Shown here piece by piece: positions 16,060 through 25,011 of a stretch of 64,000 bases of DNA. The notes under the pieces are model-generated. The model was given only the letters and a program-made list of their open reading frames with translations, had not been told where the DNA came from and did no database searches. Position 1 is the stretch's first letter, and each line of letters opens with the position of its first letter. A program made the position numbers and the translations under genes. The stretch spans positions 1-64,000 of the forward strand of contig NZ_BAAADJ010000059.1 of assembly GCF_039522365.1 (NCBI RefSeq), written 5' to 3'. The stretch comes from Bacillus carboniphilus (GTDB lineage Bacteria > Bacillota > Bacilli > Bacillales > JC228).

Positions 16060-16413
16060 ATGGAATCTCAAGACCTGTTGAAAACAGTAGTAAAAGCTGC
16101 TGATGATAAGAAAGCCAATGATTTAATGATATTAAATATGCAAGGGCTATCACCTATGGCAGATTATTTTGTAATAGGTCACGGAAATTCAGACCGACAA
16201 GTACAAGCCATTGTAAGGGAAATTAAAGATCAAGTTCATGAACTAGGTTTGTCTGTTAAAAGACTAGAAGGCTTTGATGAAGCCAAATGGATTCTTATGG
16301 ATATTGGGGATGTAGTTGTTCATATTTTCCAGAAAGATGACAGAGCCTACTATAACCTAGAACGTCTGTGGGGAGATGCACCTACAATTCAGGTAGAAAG
16401 TGTGCTGGCTTAA
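16060..16413 (+). CDS. rsfS: Ribosomal silencing factor RsfS
   Basis: A 117-aa protein that binds ribosomal protein uL14 and blocks 30S-50S joining when nutrients run low. The ADYFVIGHGNSDRQVQA and DIGDVVVHIFQ stretches are typical of the RsfS/Iojap family, and the length is normal. Its ATG follows the yqeK stop directly, with AGGAGG inside the end of yqeK. Its last base is the first base of the yqeM start. Confidence 0.94.
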   Translation: MESQDLLKTVVKAADDKKANDLMILNMQGLSPMADYFVIGHGNSDRQVQAIVREIKDQVHELGLSVKRLEGFDEAKWILMDIGDVVVHIFQKDDRAYYNLERLWGDAPTIQVESVLA

Positions 16414-17162
16414 TGAGCCATTATATCAATATGGCCACCGTTTATGATGCGTTAATGGCCGATGCACCATACGATAAATGGGTTGATTTCGTAATTAAAC
16501 ATGTTACTTCCATTCAAAAGCCACATGAAGAAACTTCTCTCCTCGATGTAGGGTGTGGAACGGGTGAATTAGTCATCCGATTAAAAAAACACGGTTTCCT
16601 TGTAATGGGAGTGGATTTGTCCGAAACTATGCTTGCTATTGCCAGGCAAAAAGCAGAAATCGAAGGATTAAAGATTCCTCTTTTTCATCAGGATATGACA
16701 TCTCTACAGGTTGAAGAACCAGTTGATATTATTACCATTTTTTGCGACTCATTGAACTATCTACTGTCTAAAGAAGATGTAATCAACACTTTTAAAGCCT
16801 GCTACGAGAGTTTAAACACAGGTGGAATGATTTTGATTGATGTCCATTCCCCATATAAAATGGAGCAGTTTTTGATGAATGAGCCCTTTTATCAAGTCGG
16901 TGAAGATGTTACGTATATTTGGAATTGCCAAGAAGGAAACGACCCATTGTCTGTAACTCATGATCTGACCTTCTTTGTTCTTAACGAGGTAAGTGGGGAA
17001 TATCAGCGCTTCGATGAATGGCATCAACAAAGAACATATCCAATCGATGAGTGGAACGAAATGCTTTCTTCTGTAGGTTTTTCTTCTATCACTCTTCAAG
17101 CTGATTTTACGAATGAACCAGACGAAACCTCTGAGCGAATATTCTTTTGTGCAAAAAAATAA
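16413..17162 (+). CDS. yqeM: Class I SAM-dependent methyltransferase YqeM
   Basis: A 249-aa putative methyltransferase with SAM motif LDVGCGTGELVIRL near residue 43 and an acidic end to strand 2 (GVDLSE). The substrate is unknown. ATG at 16413 overlaps the rsfS stop as TAATG, and the N-terminus (YINMATVYDALM) fits the family; the frame from 16368 is longer but lies within rsfS. It is the last gene of the yqeG operon, followed by a terminator. Confidence 0.88.
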   Translation: MSHYINMATVYDALMADAPYDKWVDFVIKHVTSIQKPHEETSLLDVGCGTGELVIRLKKHGFLVMGVDLSETMLAIARQKAEIEGLKIPLFHQDMTSLQVEEPVDIITIFCDSLNYLLSKEDVINTFKACYESLNTGGMILIDVHSPYKMEQFLMNEPFYQVGEDVTYIWNCQEGNDPLSVTHDLTFFVLNEVSGEYQRFDEWHQQRTYPIDEWNEMLSSVGFSSITLQADFTNEPDETSERIFFCAKK

Positions 17163-17198
17163 CAGCCACCTATTTTTAGGGGCTGTTTTACTTTTTTA
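17162..17198 (+). terminator. Terminator after yqeM
   Basis: AACAGCC and GGCTGTT pair, extended inward by CCTA/TAGG, followed by TTTACTTTTTT. The gene on the other side (comER) is convergent. Confidence 0.82.
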
Positions 17199-17232
17199 AA
17201 GTTTAAGAAGGAGTTTGAGTTTTTACGGAGAA

Positions 17233-18054
17233 TTATATACCGAACTGTTCGTATACTTTCTCTAAATCCTCACCAAATTTCTCATGGGTTGCTTGAAATA
17301 GCTTTTCAAATATCCCATCAAGCTCTGTTTCCAACACTTTAATTCCTTCTCCGGTTATACCACCCTTTACACATACTTTATCTTCTAAAGTAGGTAACGT
17401 GTAATGTCCTTGTCGGAGTAACTCACCTAATCCAACTAACATCTCACTGGCTAAAATTGTTGCTGTTTCCTCGTTAATTTCAGTTTCCTGAACTGCACCT
17501 TCAATAAACCGCCTTGTTAAATAACTAAAAAAAGCCGGTCCGCAACTCACTATATCTGATGCAACCCTTGTGATATTTTGAGGAATTTCATAAGGCTTCG
17601 AAAAAGCTCTAAATAATTCCAACAACTGATGTTTCCATTCTTGAGTACAGGTGGATCCAAATGTAAATAAAGAGACTCCAGAAAATGCGCGGTTCGTAAT
17701 GCTTGGTATGATTCTTGCAACAGAACAGTCAACTTGATGCTCAAGTTGTTCTACTGAAACCGGACTTGTAATGGATATCATACAGTGGGAAGTCGTTAAG
17801 TGTGGTTTTATTCTCTGTAGTAATGGAAAAATATCATGTGGTTTTACACAAATAAATAGACATTGACTCTTTTGAACCAACTCTTCAACATGATCGAATA
17901 CTTGAAGTTCAGGATAGTTATGCTGTAGTCTTTCAGCTTTTGCACGGGTTCTGTTATGAATGGACAGGCATGAAGGAGAAACTGCGTTTGCTTCTATCAT
18001 CGCTTCAACTAGTATACTCCCCATATTGCCAGTACCAATCACGCCAATTTGCAT
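17233..18054 (-). CDS. comER: Late competence protein ComER (P5C reductase-like)
   Basis: A 273-aa protein of the pyrroline-5-carboxylate reductase family, with an N-terminal NAD(P)-binding motif (IGVIGTGNMGSILVEA) and a C-terminal helical dimer domain. It lies opposite comEA, as in B. subtilis, where it is called ComER and is linked to sporulation and biofilm control rather than DNA uptake itself. Reductase activity is not shown by the sequence alone. ATG at 18054 follows GAAGGAGGGG; the longer frame from 18072 lacks a ribosome site. Confidence 0.9.
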   Translation of the reverse strand: MQIGVIGTGNMGSILVEAMIEANAVSPSCLSIHNRTRAKAERLQHNYPELQVFDHVEELVQKSQCLFICVKPHDIFPLLQRIKPHLTTSHCMISITSPVSVEQLEHQVDCSVARIIPSITNRAFSGVSLFTFGSTCTQEWKHQLLELFRAFSKPYEIPQNITRVASDIVSCGPAFFSYLTRRFIEGAVQETEINEETATILASEMLVGLGELLRQGHYTLPTLEDKVCVKGGITGEGIKVLETELDGIFEKLFQATHEKFGEDLEKVYEQFGI

Positions 18055-18137
18055 ACGTATCCCCTCCTTCATATTTAGTCTCTTTCACTTTATGTTTTAA
18101 TCTGACCATTTATACCAAAACGCAAGGAGTGTTATCA

Positions 18138-18788
18138 TTGAAATACATGTTAGAAAGCCCTAAAAGAATATTTATAATCGCCCTTTTATTATTTTTAATC
18201 TTTTTCATTGGCTTTTGGATGCAAAAAAAAGAAGAGTCAGCCTGGAATACGACGCAAGCTTTAACAATTGTTCCAGAAAGCTTACAAGATGAAGACGAAC
18301 ATCCTAATGAAGAGTTAGTACCACCTGAGAACATGGAGTCATTGCCCGAAAAGGAGATATGGGTATATGTTGATGTTAAGGGTGCAGTGGATAAGCCAGG
18401 TGTATATAAAGTTTCGGAAAATTCTCGGGTGCAGGATGTTGTAAAGAAAGCGGGAGGATTTACAAAAGAGGCGGATCAGATGCAAATAAATCTTGCCCTT
18501 AAAGTATGGGACCAAATGCTCCTATATGTGCCCGAACAAGGGGAAGAAATTGAGATAGTTAGTACACCCGTGATATCATCACAAGATAGTACTGATCACC
18601 GCATCAATGTTAATACGGCAACTCTTCAGGAATTGATGACTTTAAATGGTATAGGTGAGAAAAAGGCAGAAGCCATTATTAAATATAGAGAGGAAAATGG
18701 TCCATTTATTTCTGTAGAGGAACTCTTAAACATATCAGGAATTGGAGAAGGAATTCTGTCGAAGATTCGCGAAGATATAAGCTTGTAA
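18138..18788 (+). CDS. comEA: ComEA, DNA receptor for transformation
   Basis: A 216-aa membrane-anchored protein that binds incoming double-stranded DNA in competent cells. In order: an N-terminal transmembrane helix (IFIIALLLFLIFFIGFWM), an acidic linker, a SLBB-like domain (VYVDVKGAVDKPGVYKV), and a C-terminal pair of helix-hairpin-helix motifs (INVNTATLQELMTLNGIGEKKAEAII). TTG at 18138 follows AAGGAG by 8 bases; ATG at 18147 is the alternative. It is the first gene of the comE operon, divergent from comER. Confidence 0.95.
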   Translation: MKYMLESPKRIFIIALLLFLIFFIGFWMQKKEESAWNTTQALTIVPESLQDEDEHPNEELVPPENMESLPEKEIWVYVDVKGAVDKPGVYKVSENSRVQDVVKKAGGFTKEADQMQINLALKVWDQMLLYVPEQGEEIEIVSTPVISSQDSTDHRINVNTATLQELMTLNGIGEKKAEAIIKYREENGPFISVEELLNISGIGEGILSKIREDISL

Positions 18789-18834
18789 CGAAAAAAGATT
18801 TTTTGCAAAAAATGTTGATTAGGAGTTGATATAG

Positions 18835-19293
18835 ATGAGTAGAATTACATGGAACGAATATTTTATGGCGCAAAGCCAACTACTTGCACTACGAAGCACT
18901 TGTACACGATTAGCTGTAGGTGCAACGATTGTTAGGGACAAAAGAATGATAGCAGGTGGTTATAATGGATCCATAGCAGGAGGGGAACACTGTACAGAAA
19001 AAGGGTGTTATGTGATTGATGGACACTGTATAAGGACAATTCATGCTGAAATGAATGCGATATTACAATGTGCGAAATTTGGAGTGCAGACAGACGGTGC
19101 TGAAATTTATGTAACACATTTTCCTTGTCTTAATTGTTCAAAAGCCATTATTCAAGCTGGTATTAAAGCAGTGTACTATGCACAAAGCTATAAGAATCAT
19201 CCATATGCAATAGAACTTTTTAAGCAAGCTGGAGTGAAAACAGAGCAAGTCACTCTTGATAACAACGATGTAGTTGCAGCTTTTTCAAACTAG
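18835..19293 (+). CDS. comEB: ComE operon protein 2 (dCMP deaminase family)
   Basis: A 152-aa zinc-dependent deaminase of the CDA fold. Zinc ligands and the proton shuttle are H70-A-E72 and P97-C98-x2-C101. Similarity is to dCMP deaminase, which makes dUMP for dTMP synthesis. In B. subtilis comEB is not required for transformation although it lies in the operon. It is shorter at the C-terminus than the roughly 190-aa B. subtilis protein I remember. ATG at 18835 follows TTAGGAGTTG. Confidence 0.93.
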   Translation: MSRITWNEYFMAQSQLLALRSTCTRLAVGATIVRDKRMIAGGYNGSIAGGEHCTEKGCYVIDGHCIRTIHAEMNAILQCAKFGVQTDGAEIYVTHFPCLNCSKAIIQAGIKAVYYAQSYKNHPYAIELFKQAGVKTEQVTLDNNDVVAAFSN

Positions 19294-19298
19294 ATAAC

Positions 19299-21578
19299 AT
19301 GAGGGTAAACCATATACTGTTGTGTGGCATATGTACCATACTAACAATACATTTAATCTATTATGGTCAAAACAACATTGTGATGGGGATTGTAGGGTTT
19401 CTGGTTATCCTCCTTTTGATTGTTAAAAGGAGACCCTTTTTGTTCCTATTGACCCTTTGTATATGTGTTTTCTCCGTCAGAGCCGAGATCAGCATGCAAT
19501 CATCATCTGGTTGGACGGAGGGGGATAGTAAAATCTTAAAAGTCTATTTCAATCAGTCACCTGAAGTTATGGGAAATAAAGCGAGATCTATTGTAAATAC
19601 CACTTCAGGAGATAAAGTACAAATTGAAATTCAAGATCTAAATGCGATAGGTTTTATTGAACCGGGGATGAGGTGTACTGTCGAAGGAAGCCTCATCTCA
19701 CCACCTACCCCAACAAATTTTAACGCATTTGATTATCGGCAGTACCTTCAAACAAAAGGGGTCCAATGGATTTTTAAAGTTAACACTATTTATAAACCTG
19801 ATTGTTTGTTTGATCCCTCTTTCTTTTCTTTCACTTTTACCCACCAGCTCCGAGACCAGATAAAACAGATTCTAAATGATCGGCTTCCTTCTCCCACTAA
19901 AGAATTAACTATAGCTTTATTACTGGGAGATAGGGATGGAATTGAAAGTCATGTCCTTAAAGCATACGAAAATTTGGGGATCGTTCATTTGTTAGCAATC
20001 TCAGGTTTACATGTAGGTTTGATATCTGCTGTATTTATAGGGCTATGTATCCGGTTTAAAATGACGCGTAAAACGGCTGTTATTTTTTTGATTGCAATCT
20101 TCCCATTTTATACAGTAATAGCTGGTGGCGCATCTTCCGTTACACGTGCTGTTTCTATGGTGTGTATTGGGCTGATAGGGTACTTGCTTAAAATCCGTTT
20201 TCCTCTCATTTACATTGTTTCTCTTGCCTTTTTTAGTATGATTTTCATTCAGCCCTTTGTAATCTATAGTGTGGGTTTTCAGCTTTCCTATTCGGTCTCA
20301 TCAGCATTGATTCTCTCGATACAATATGTATTTTCCAAGCCATTAAATCCAGTGAAGCAAGTTTTTATCGTTTCTTTTGTAGCGACATTAAGCTCGTTAC
20401 CGTTCCTCTTGTACCACTTTTATTCTTTTTCTCCTTTTAGTGTCTTACTTAACCTATTGTATGTTCCTCTATATTCTTTCATCATCTTGCCTTCCAGTTG
20501 GTTATTAGGGATTCTCTCCATTGTTATTGGAGAGTTACCACGACTTATTTTAGACTCATTCAATTTCGTTATTTCGTTAGCTCATCGTTTAGCATTATGG
20601 GTAAATGAGCTACCCTTTTCAAGTATTACCGTAGGAAGACCCACTGTTATACAGATGTGTATTTTCATTATTGGAATTTTCATTTTGATGGTGAGATTAG
20701 AGGGCAGGAAATCAAATGTGAAGGCTTTTGTTTTTATAATGACATTATCAAGTAGTGTCCTGCTCATTCCCAACGTAAATTCAATCGTTACCATGATTGA
20801 TATTGGACAAGGTGACTCAATATTAATTCAAATGCCATTAAATAAAGGAACTTACCTAATAGATACCGGTGGTGCTGATTGGGACCAGGAGAAGGATGAA
20901 GAAGACCAATATATTGCAGCTAGATCCATTTTAATTCCCTATTTAAAAAGTCTTGGTATAACAAAAGTAGATAAACTGATCATTACTCATGGGGACTTAG
21001 ATCATGCAGGTGGGACATTGCTTTTAATGGAGGAGTTCAAAATTTCAGAGCTTGTGTTAGGAAAAAAACTCCTTTTTTCGGATTTGGAAAAGGATATTCT
21101 GGGTAAAGCAAAAGCAGAAGGAATTCACATCCATTATGCGAAAGAAGGAGATTACTGGGAAACACTCGGGGGAAGGTTTGAGATTTTATCACCAGAGGGT
21201 AAAGAGGTAAATGAGAATGACCGTTCAATTGTTATCAAAGCTAAGATTCATGATATTGGGTTTCTCTTTACAGGGGACATATCAAAGGAAAAAGAACAAA
21301 CGATCATCCGTCGTTATCCAAATCTAAAAGCAGATGTATTAAAAGTGGGTCATCATGGAAGCAATACCTCTACTTCGAATATTTTTTTAAGAAAGCTTAA
21401 TCCCAGTTATGCTCTCATAAGTGTGGGGAGAAAAAATTGGTATGGTCATCCACACAAAGAAGTGTTAGAGAGATTAGCTACCGAAGAAATTCAGGTCTTG
21501 AGAACAGATGAAAATGGTGCCATTCAAATAAAAATAAATCCCTTTTTCGGTGGAACCATCCGGACGAAAATGCCATAA
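19299..21578 (+). CDS. comEC: ComEC/Rec2, DNA uptake channel
   Basis: A 759-aa polytopic membrane protein that carries single-stranded DNA into the cytoplasm. In order: N-terminal helices and an OB-like DUF4131 region (about 20-170), the competence domain beginning LTIALLLGDRDGIESHV near residue 200 with LLAISGLHVGL, more helices to about 480, then a metallo-beta-lactamase domain (MIDIGQGDSILI, THGDLDHAGG near 565, VGHHGSNTS) proposed to degrade the non-transported strand. It starts 5 bases after comEB; full length suggests intact competence machinery. Confidence 0.96.
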   Translation: MRVNHILLCGICTILTIHLIYYGQNNIVMGIVGFLVILLLIVKRRPFLFLLTLCICVFSVRAEISMQSSSGWTEGDSKILKVYFNQSPEVMGNKARSIVNTTSGDKVQIEIQDLNAIGFIEPGMRCTVEGSLISPPTPTNFNAFDYRQYLQTKGVQWIFKVNTIYKPDCLFDPSFFSFTFTHQLRDQIKQILNDRLPSPTKELTIALLLGDRDGIESHVLKAYENLGIVHLLAISGLHVGLISAVFIGLCIRFKMTRKTAVIFLIAIFPFYTVIAGGASSVTRAVSMVCIGLIGYLLKIRFPLIYIVSLAFFSMIFIQPFVIYSVGFQLSYSVSSALILSIQYVFSKPLNPVKQVFIVSFVATLSSLPFLLYHFYSFSPFSVLLNLLYVPLYSFIILPSSWLLGILSIVIGELPRLILDSFNFVISLAHRLALWVNELPFSSITVGRPTVIQMCIFIIGIFILMVRLEGRKSNVKAFVFIMTLSSSVLLIPNVNSIVTMIDIGQGDSILIQMPLNKGTYLIDTGGADWDQEKDEEDQYIAARSILIPYLKSLGITKVDKLIITHGDLDHAGGTLLLMEEFKISELVLGKKLLFSDLEKDILGKAKAEGIHIHYAKEGDYWETLGGRFEILSPEGKEVNENDRSIVIKAKIHDIGFLFTGDISKEKEQTIIRRYPNLKADVLKVGHHGSNTSTSNIFLRKLNPSYALISVGRKNWYGHPHKEVLERLATEEIQVLRTDENGAIQIKINPFFGGTIRTKMP

Positions 21579-21604
21579 GATATAGCAAAAGTTATGAACG
21601 AAAA

Positions 21605-21629
21605 AGAGACTACAAAAAAGTAGTCTCTC
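21605..21629 (-). terminator. Terminator of yqzM (minus strand)
   Basis: AGAGACTAC and GTAGTCTCT flank a 6-base loop. On the minus strand it continues into TTTTTCG. The plus strand has no T-run, so it serves yqzM more than comEC. Confidence 0.75.
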
Positions 21630-21654
21630 ATTACTCGTTATTCATTTAGCTTGA

Positions 21655-21789
21655 TTAACGGCCAAAAAACTCAACTAATGTAGCAATAATGAACATAGTT
21701 GCAAAAAATCCGAATGAAACGATGAAGCCTACACCGGAGTCTACAGCGTCATTACGTTTGCTTTGAACTTCCTTCTCAAACTGATTCAC
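21655..21789 (-). CDS. yqzM: YqzM family small membrane protein
   Basis: A 44-aa protein with charged N-terminus (NQFEKEVQSKRNDAVDSG) and one C-terminal membrane helix (GFIVSFGFFATMFIIATLVE). Sequence and position after comEC match YqzM of B. subtilis. GTG at 21789 follows AGGAGGGG by about 6 bases. The function is unknown. It runs opposite to comEC and holA and has its own terminator. Confidence 0.88.
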   Translation of the reverse strand: MNQFEKEVQSKRNDAVDSGVGFIVSFGFFATMFIIATLVEFFGR

Positions 21790-22001
21790 TTACTACCCCT
21801 CCTATTTCCATATTAGTATAAATTATTGGTTGGTAAAAATCTACCCTTTGTATCCAGTTAACGGATTTGTCACAAACACATTACTAAATATGACAAGAGT
21901 TTACACAAATACTTTATCTCTGTCAGGTCAAACTAGATATTACAATGGGATTCCGCCACTGAAAGAGGGTCCTAGGTCTTTTTCATTGGCGTTTAAATAA
22001 A

Positions 22002-22036
22002 GGGGAATTGGCTTATCCGTTAGCCAATTCCTTTTG
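22002..22036 (+). terminator. Orphan terminator-like hairpin upstream of holA
   Basis: GGAATTGGCT pairs perfectly with AGCCAATTCC across an 8-base loop and is followed by TTTTG. No plus-strand gene precedes it, so it may end a small RNA. The rest of 21790-22081 shows only weak promoter-like sequence (TTGTCA, 16 bp, TATGAC at about 21871-21898) and no credible ORF. Confidence 0.6.
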
Positions 22037-22081
22037 TACTTTAAATTGTCCATAGCTTATAATAGTCTAGGTATTGCACCA

Positions 22082-22110
22082 TTGGACTTATTTACTTACG
22101 ATAGTATAAA
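22082..22110 (+). promoter_or_regulatory. Promoter of holA
   Basis: TTGGAC at 22082-22087, 17 bp, TATAAA at 22105-22110. Transcription near 22117 would exclude the TTG start at 22116 and supports ATG at 22131. Confidence 0.6.
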
Positions 22111-22130
22111 AAGGATTGGAACGATTATAC

Positions 22131-23165
22131 ATGGATGTTTGGAAACAAATCAAAAAAGGGCAGTTCTCTCCCATTTATTTAATATGCGGCACGGAAAGTT
22201 TTATTATGAATAAAACGAAACATTTAATTTTAAAAAATGCACTAGATGATGAAAATATGGATTTTAACTATTCACAGTATGATATGGAAGAAACACTTGT
22301 TGAAACGGCGGTTGACGATGCACGAACTCTTCCGTTTCTCGGTGAGAGACGAGTGGTGGTCATTGAAAAACCATTCTTTCTTACCGGAGAAAAGAAAAAC
22401 AATGTACCCGAACATACGTTAGATCAATTGGAAGAATACATAAAAGACCCGAACCCGAGTACCATTTTTATTATTTATGCGCAGTACGACAAACTGGATG
22501 AACGGAAAAAACTAACCAAATTATTAAGGAAAGAAGCTGAGGTTGTAGAGGCAAAACCACTCTCAGGTTACCATCTTGAACAGTGGATAAAGGAACAAGT
22601 TGATGTAGCAAAGCTTCACATGGATCAACGGGCAATTGAAACGCTTATGCAGCTTGGAGGGACCCAGCTTTCAACCTTAAATAAGGAAATTGAAAAGTTA
22701 GCACTATATGCTGGTGAGCAGAATAGAGTTTCAGCGGAGGAAGTGGAGTTATTAGTATCCAAATCATTAGAGACAAACATTTTTTCGTTTGTAGATAAAG
22801 TGGTTCGAAAGGATACAAAACAAAGCTTTATGATATTAACAGACTTACTAAAACAAAAAGAAGAGCCGATAAAGATTGTGGCATTATTAGCATCTCAGTT
22901 TAGACTTATTTACCAGGTGAAGTCATATTCGCAAAAAGGATATGGGCAAAAGCAAATGGCTTCTCTTATAGGGGCAGCTCCGTTTCGGATTCAAATTGCT
23001 TCTAAGCAGAGCGCTTTATTTGAACAACATGAACTTTATGCGATTATGCAAGCATTCGCTCAAGCTGATTACGAGATGAAAACGGGGAAAATGGAAAAAG
23101 AGTTAATCCTTGAACTACTACTCTTAAAAATTCACCAAATAAGAAACAAAAAAACAGCGCTGTAA
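22131..23165 (+). CDS. holA: DNA polymerase III subunit delta
   Basis: A 344-aa clamp-loader subunit that opens the beta sliding clamp. The start MDVWKQIKKGQFSPIYLICGTESF, the DARTLPFLGERRVVVI stretch and the C-terminal helical collar domain are typical of HolA. ATG at 22131 is chosen from family N-termini and promoter position. Its stop codon lies inside the hairpin that terminates the convergent rpsT. Confidence 0.94.
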   Translation: MDVWKQIKKGQFSPIYLICGTESFIMNKTKHLILKNALDDENMDFNYSQYDMEETLVETAVDDARTLPFLGERRVVVIEKPFFLTGEKKNNVPEHTLDQLEEYIKDPNPSTIFIIYAQYDKLDERKKLTKLLRKEAEVVEAKPLSGYHLEQWIKEQVDVAKLHMDQRAIETLMQLGGTQLSTLNKEIEKLALYAGEQNRVSAEEVELLVSKSLETNIFSFVDKVVRKDTKQSFMILTDLLKQKEEPIKIVALLASQFRLIYQVKSYSQKGYGQKQMASLIGAAPFRIQIASKQSALFEQHELYAIMQAFAQADYEMKTGKMEKELILELLLLKIHQIRNKKTAL

Positions 23166-23178
23166 AGGCGCTGTTTAT
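23148..23178 (-). terminator. Terminator shared by holA end and rpsT
   Basis: ACAGCGC and GCGCTGT form the stem. On the minus strand it is followed by TTTTTTTG. The holA stop codon sits in the loop region. Confidence 0.82.
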
Positions 23179-23441
23179 GCGTTTAGTGATTGAACTTGTT
23201 TTGCTAAGCGAGACTTTTTACGAGCAGCTGCATTTTTGTGGATTAATCCTTTAGTAGCTGCTTTATCAAGTTGCTTGCCTGCGAAAGAGATAGAAGCCTT
23301 TGCTGCTTCAACGTCTTTATTAGCGATCGCTGCTTCAACTTTCTTCACTGCTGTACGCATTGCAGATTTTTGAGCTGCGTTAAGAGCGTTACGTTTATCA
23401 GTTGTTTTAACACGTTTGATAGCTGACTTAATATTTGGCAT
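23175..23441 (-). CDS. rpsT: 30S ribosomal protein S20
   Basis: An 88-aa basic, helical ribosomal protein that binds the 5' domain of 16S r[15 protein letters not shown] and the Ala/Lys-rich body ending [14 protein letters not shown] are diagnostic. ATG at 23441 follows AGGAGGTGA; the longer frame adds three residues over the ribosome site. It lies opposite holA and gpr, as in B. subtilis. Confidence 0.98.
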   Translation of the reverse strand: MPNIKSAIKRVKTTDKRNALNAAQKSAMRTAVKKVEAAIANKDVEAAKASISFAGKQLDKAATKGLIHKNAAARKKSRLAKQVQSLNA

Positions 23442-23707
23442 GCTAGTCACCTCCTAATCGGACTTTGGAGTTGTATCATAACTCGTTTTCATTACCTTAT
23501 TTTTTAATAAGAACAAGTGATATTCTAACAAAGCAACTACTTAAATGCAATAGTTTAATTAAAACTATCACGTTTAGCATTGACCTTGGTATAGTATTCA
23601 CACTTAGTTGTCTTGCTTTTCAATGATTAACGCTATACTTCATTTTCACCAAGCCCGGTCCTCATACCCACTTAATGGTTACCATCACCACACTGTTCTC
23701 CAAAAAA

Positions 23708-23737
23708 CCAATATCACAAGAAGATTAACCCATACTA
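23708..23737 (+). promoter_or_regulatory. Candidate sigma-G/F promoter of gpr
   Basis: CATACTA at 23731-23737 fits the sigma-G -10 element. CCAATA at 23708-23713 lies 17 bp upstream as a partial -35 (consensus TGAATA). gpr is a forespore gene in B. subtilis. The rest of the 370-bp gap 23442-23809 holds the rpsT leader and no ORF that I can support. Confidence 0.45.
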
Positions 23738-23809
23738 ATTCTGTATGAAGTTACCAAGAAAAGGCGAACCTATTGATGAGAAATAGAGATGTTAAGGAGT
23801 GAAAATGGT

Positions 23810-24928
23810 ATGGGTGAAAAAATGGATTTATCTATGTATTCAGTTCGTACGGATTTAGCCGTAGAGGCAAGGGAAATGGTCGTGGAGCAACAAGACCAGG
23901 AGCAAAAGGAAACTCTATCCGAGATACAAGGAGTTCAGATAAAGGACCGTGAAGAGGAAGGAATTAAAATTACAGAGGTTATCATTTCTGAAGCTGGATC
24001 CGAAACTATTGGAAAGAAACCAGGAAGGTACTTAACGGTCGAAGCACAAGGTATTAGACAGCAGGATACCGTATATCAACAAAAGGTAGAAGAAGTTTTG
24101 GCTAGAGAGTTTAGCACTTTTCTAGCTGATAAAGGGATTTCAAAGGATGCTTCTTGTTTAGTAGTTGGACTTGGTAACTGGAATGTGACGCCGGATGCGC
24201 TCGGCCCACTTGTGTGTGAAAACCTATATGTAACAAGACATTTATTTGAGTTGCAACCTCATGCTGTTGAAGAAGGCTACCGACCTGTAAGTGCTTTGGC
24301 GCCTGGGGTTATGGGGCTAACGGGAATTGAAACAAGTGATATTATTTTTGGTGTGGTCAATAAAACAAAGCCCGACTTTGTGATTGCCATAGATGCCTTA
24401 GCTTCTAGGTCAATAGAAAGAGTGAATTCTACTATTCAAATCTCTGATAGCGGGATCCATCCTGGCTCAGGTGTGGGAAATAAGCGAAAAGAAATCAGTG
24501 AAGAAACGCTTGGTATCCCTGTAATCGCAATTGGAGTACCGACTGTAGTAGATGCAGTAACGATTACGAGCGATACGATTGATTTTATATTAAAGCATTT
24601 TGGTAGAGAAATATCTGAACAAGGAAAGCCATCAAAGGCTTTGACACCGGCAGGGATGACTTTTGGCGAAAAAAAGGTGTATACAGATGAGGACCTTCCT
24701 AGCGAAGAGCATAGAAAATCATTTCTTGGTTTAGTAGGGACGCTAGAAGACGACGAAAAGAGGAAGTTAATTTCGGAAGTACTAGCTCCTATTGGCCATA
24801 ACCTGATGGTTACACCTAAAGAAGTAGATGTCTTCATAGAAGATACTGCGAATCTTGTGGCAACAGCATTAAATGCAGCATTACATGAATCTGTTGACCA
24901 GTCAGATGCAGGATTTAAAACAAGATAA
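23810..24928 (+). CDS. gpr: GPR endopeptidase (germination protease)
   Basis: A 372-aa protease that degrades small acid-soluble spore proteins during germination. It is made in the forespore as an inactive zymogen. From ATG at 23810 the first 15 residues end SVRTD before LAVEAREM, matching the 15-residue propeptide of the Bacillus megaterium enzyme, which confirms this start over 23789. AAGGAG lies 10 bases upstream. The body ([32 protein letters not shown]) matches the family. spoIIP follows. Confidence 0.96.
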   Translation: MGEKMDLSMYSVRTDLAVEAREMVVEQQDQEQKETLSEIQGVQIKDREEEGIKITEVIISEAGSETIGKKPGRYLTVEAQGIRQQDTVYQQKVEEVLAREFSTFLADKGISKDASCLVVGLGNWNVTPDALGPLVCENLYVTRHLFELQPHAVEEGYRPVSALAPGVMGLTGIETSDIIFGVVNKTKPDFVIAIDALASRSIERVNSTIQISDSGIHPGSGVGNKRKEISEETLGIPVIAIGVPTVVDAVTITSDTIDFILKHFGREISEQGKPSKALTPAGMTFGEKKVYTDEDLPSEEHRKSFLGLVGTLEDDEKRKLISEVLAPIGHNLMVTPKEVDVFIEDTANLVATALNAALHESVDQSDAGFKTR

Positions 24929-25011
24929 GTTTTACTTTGGACGATAGGGTTCTACTTTCTCTATTAAATTCATATGGTAGAAGTAAGTTATAGAAGAGAG
25001 GAGAACAGAAT

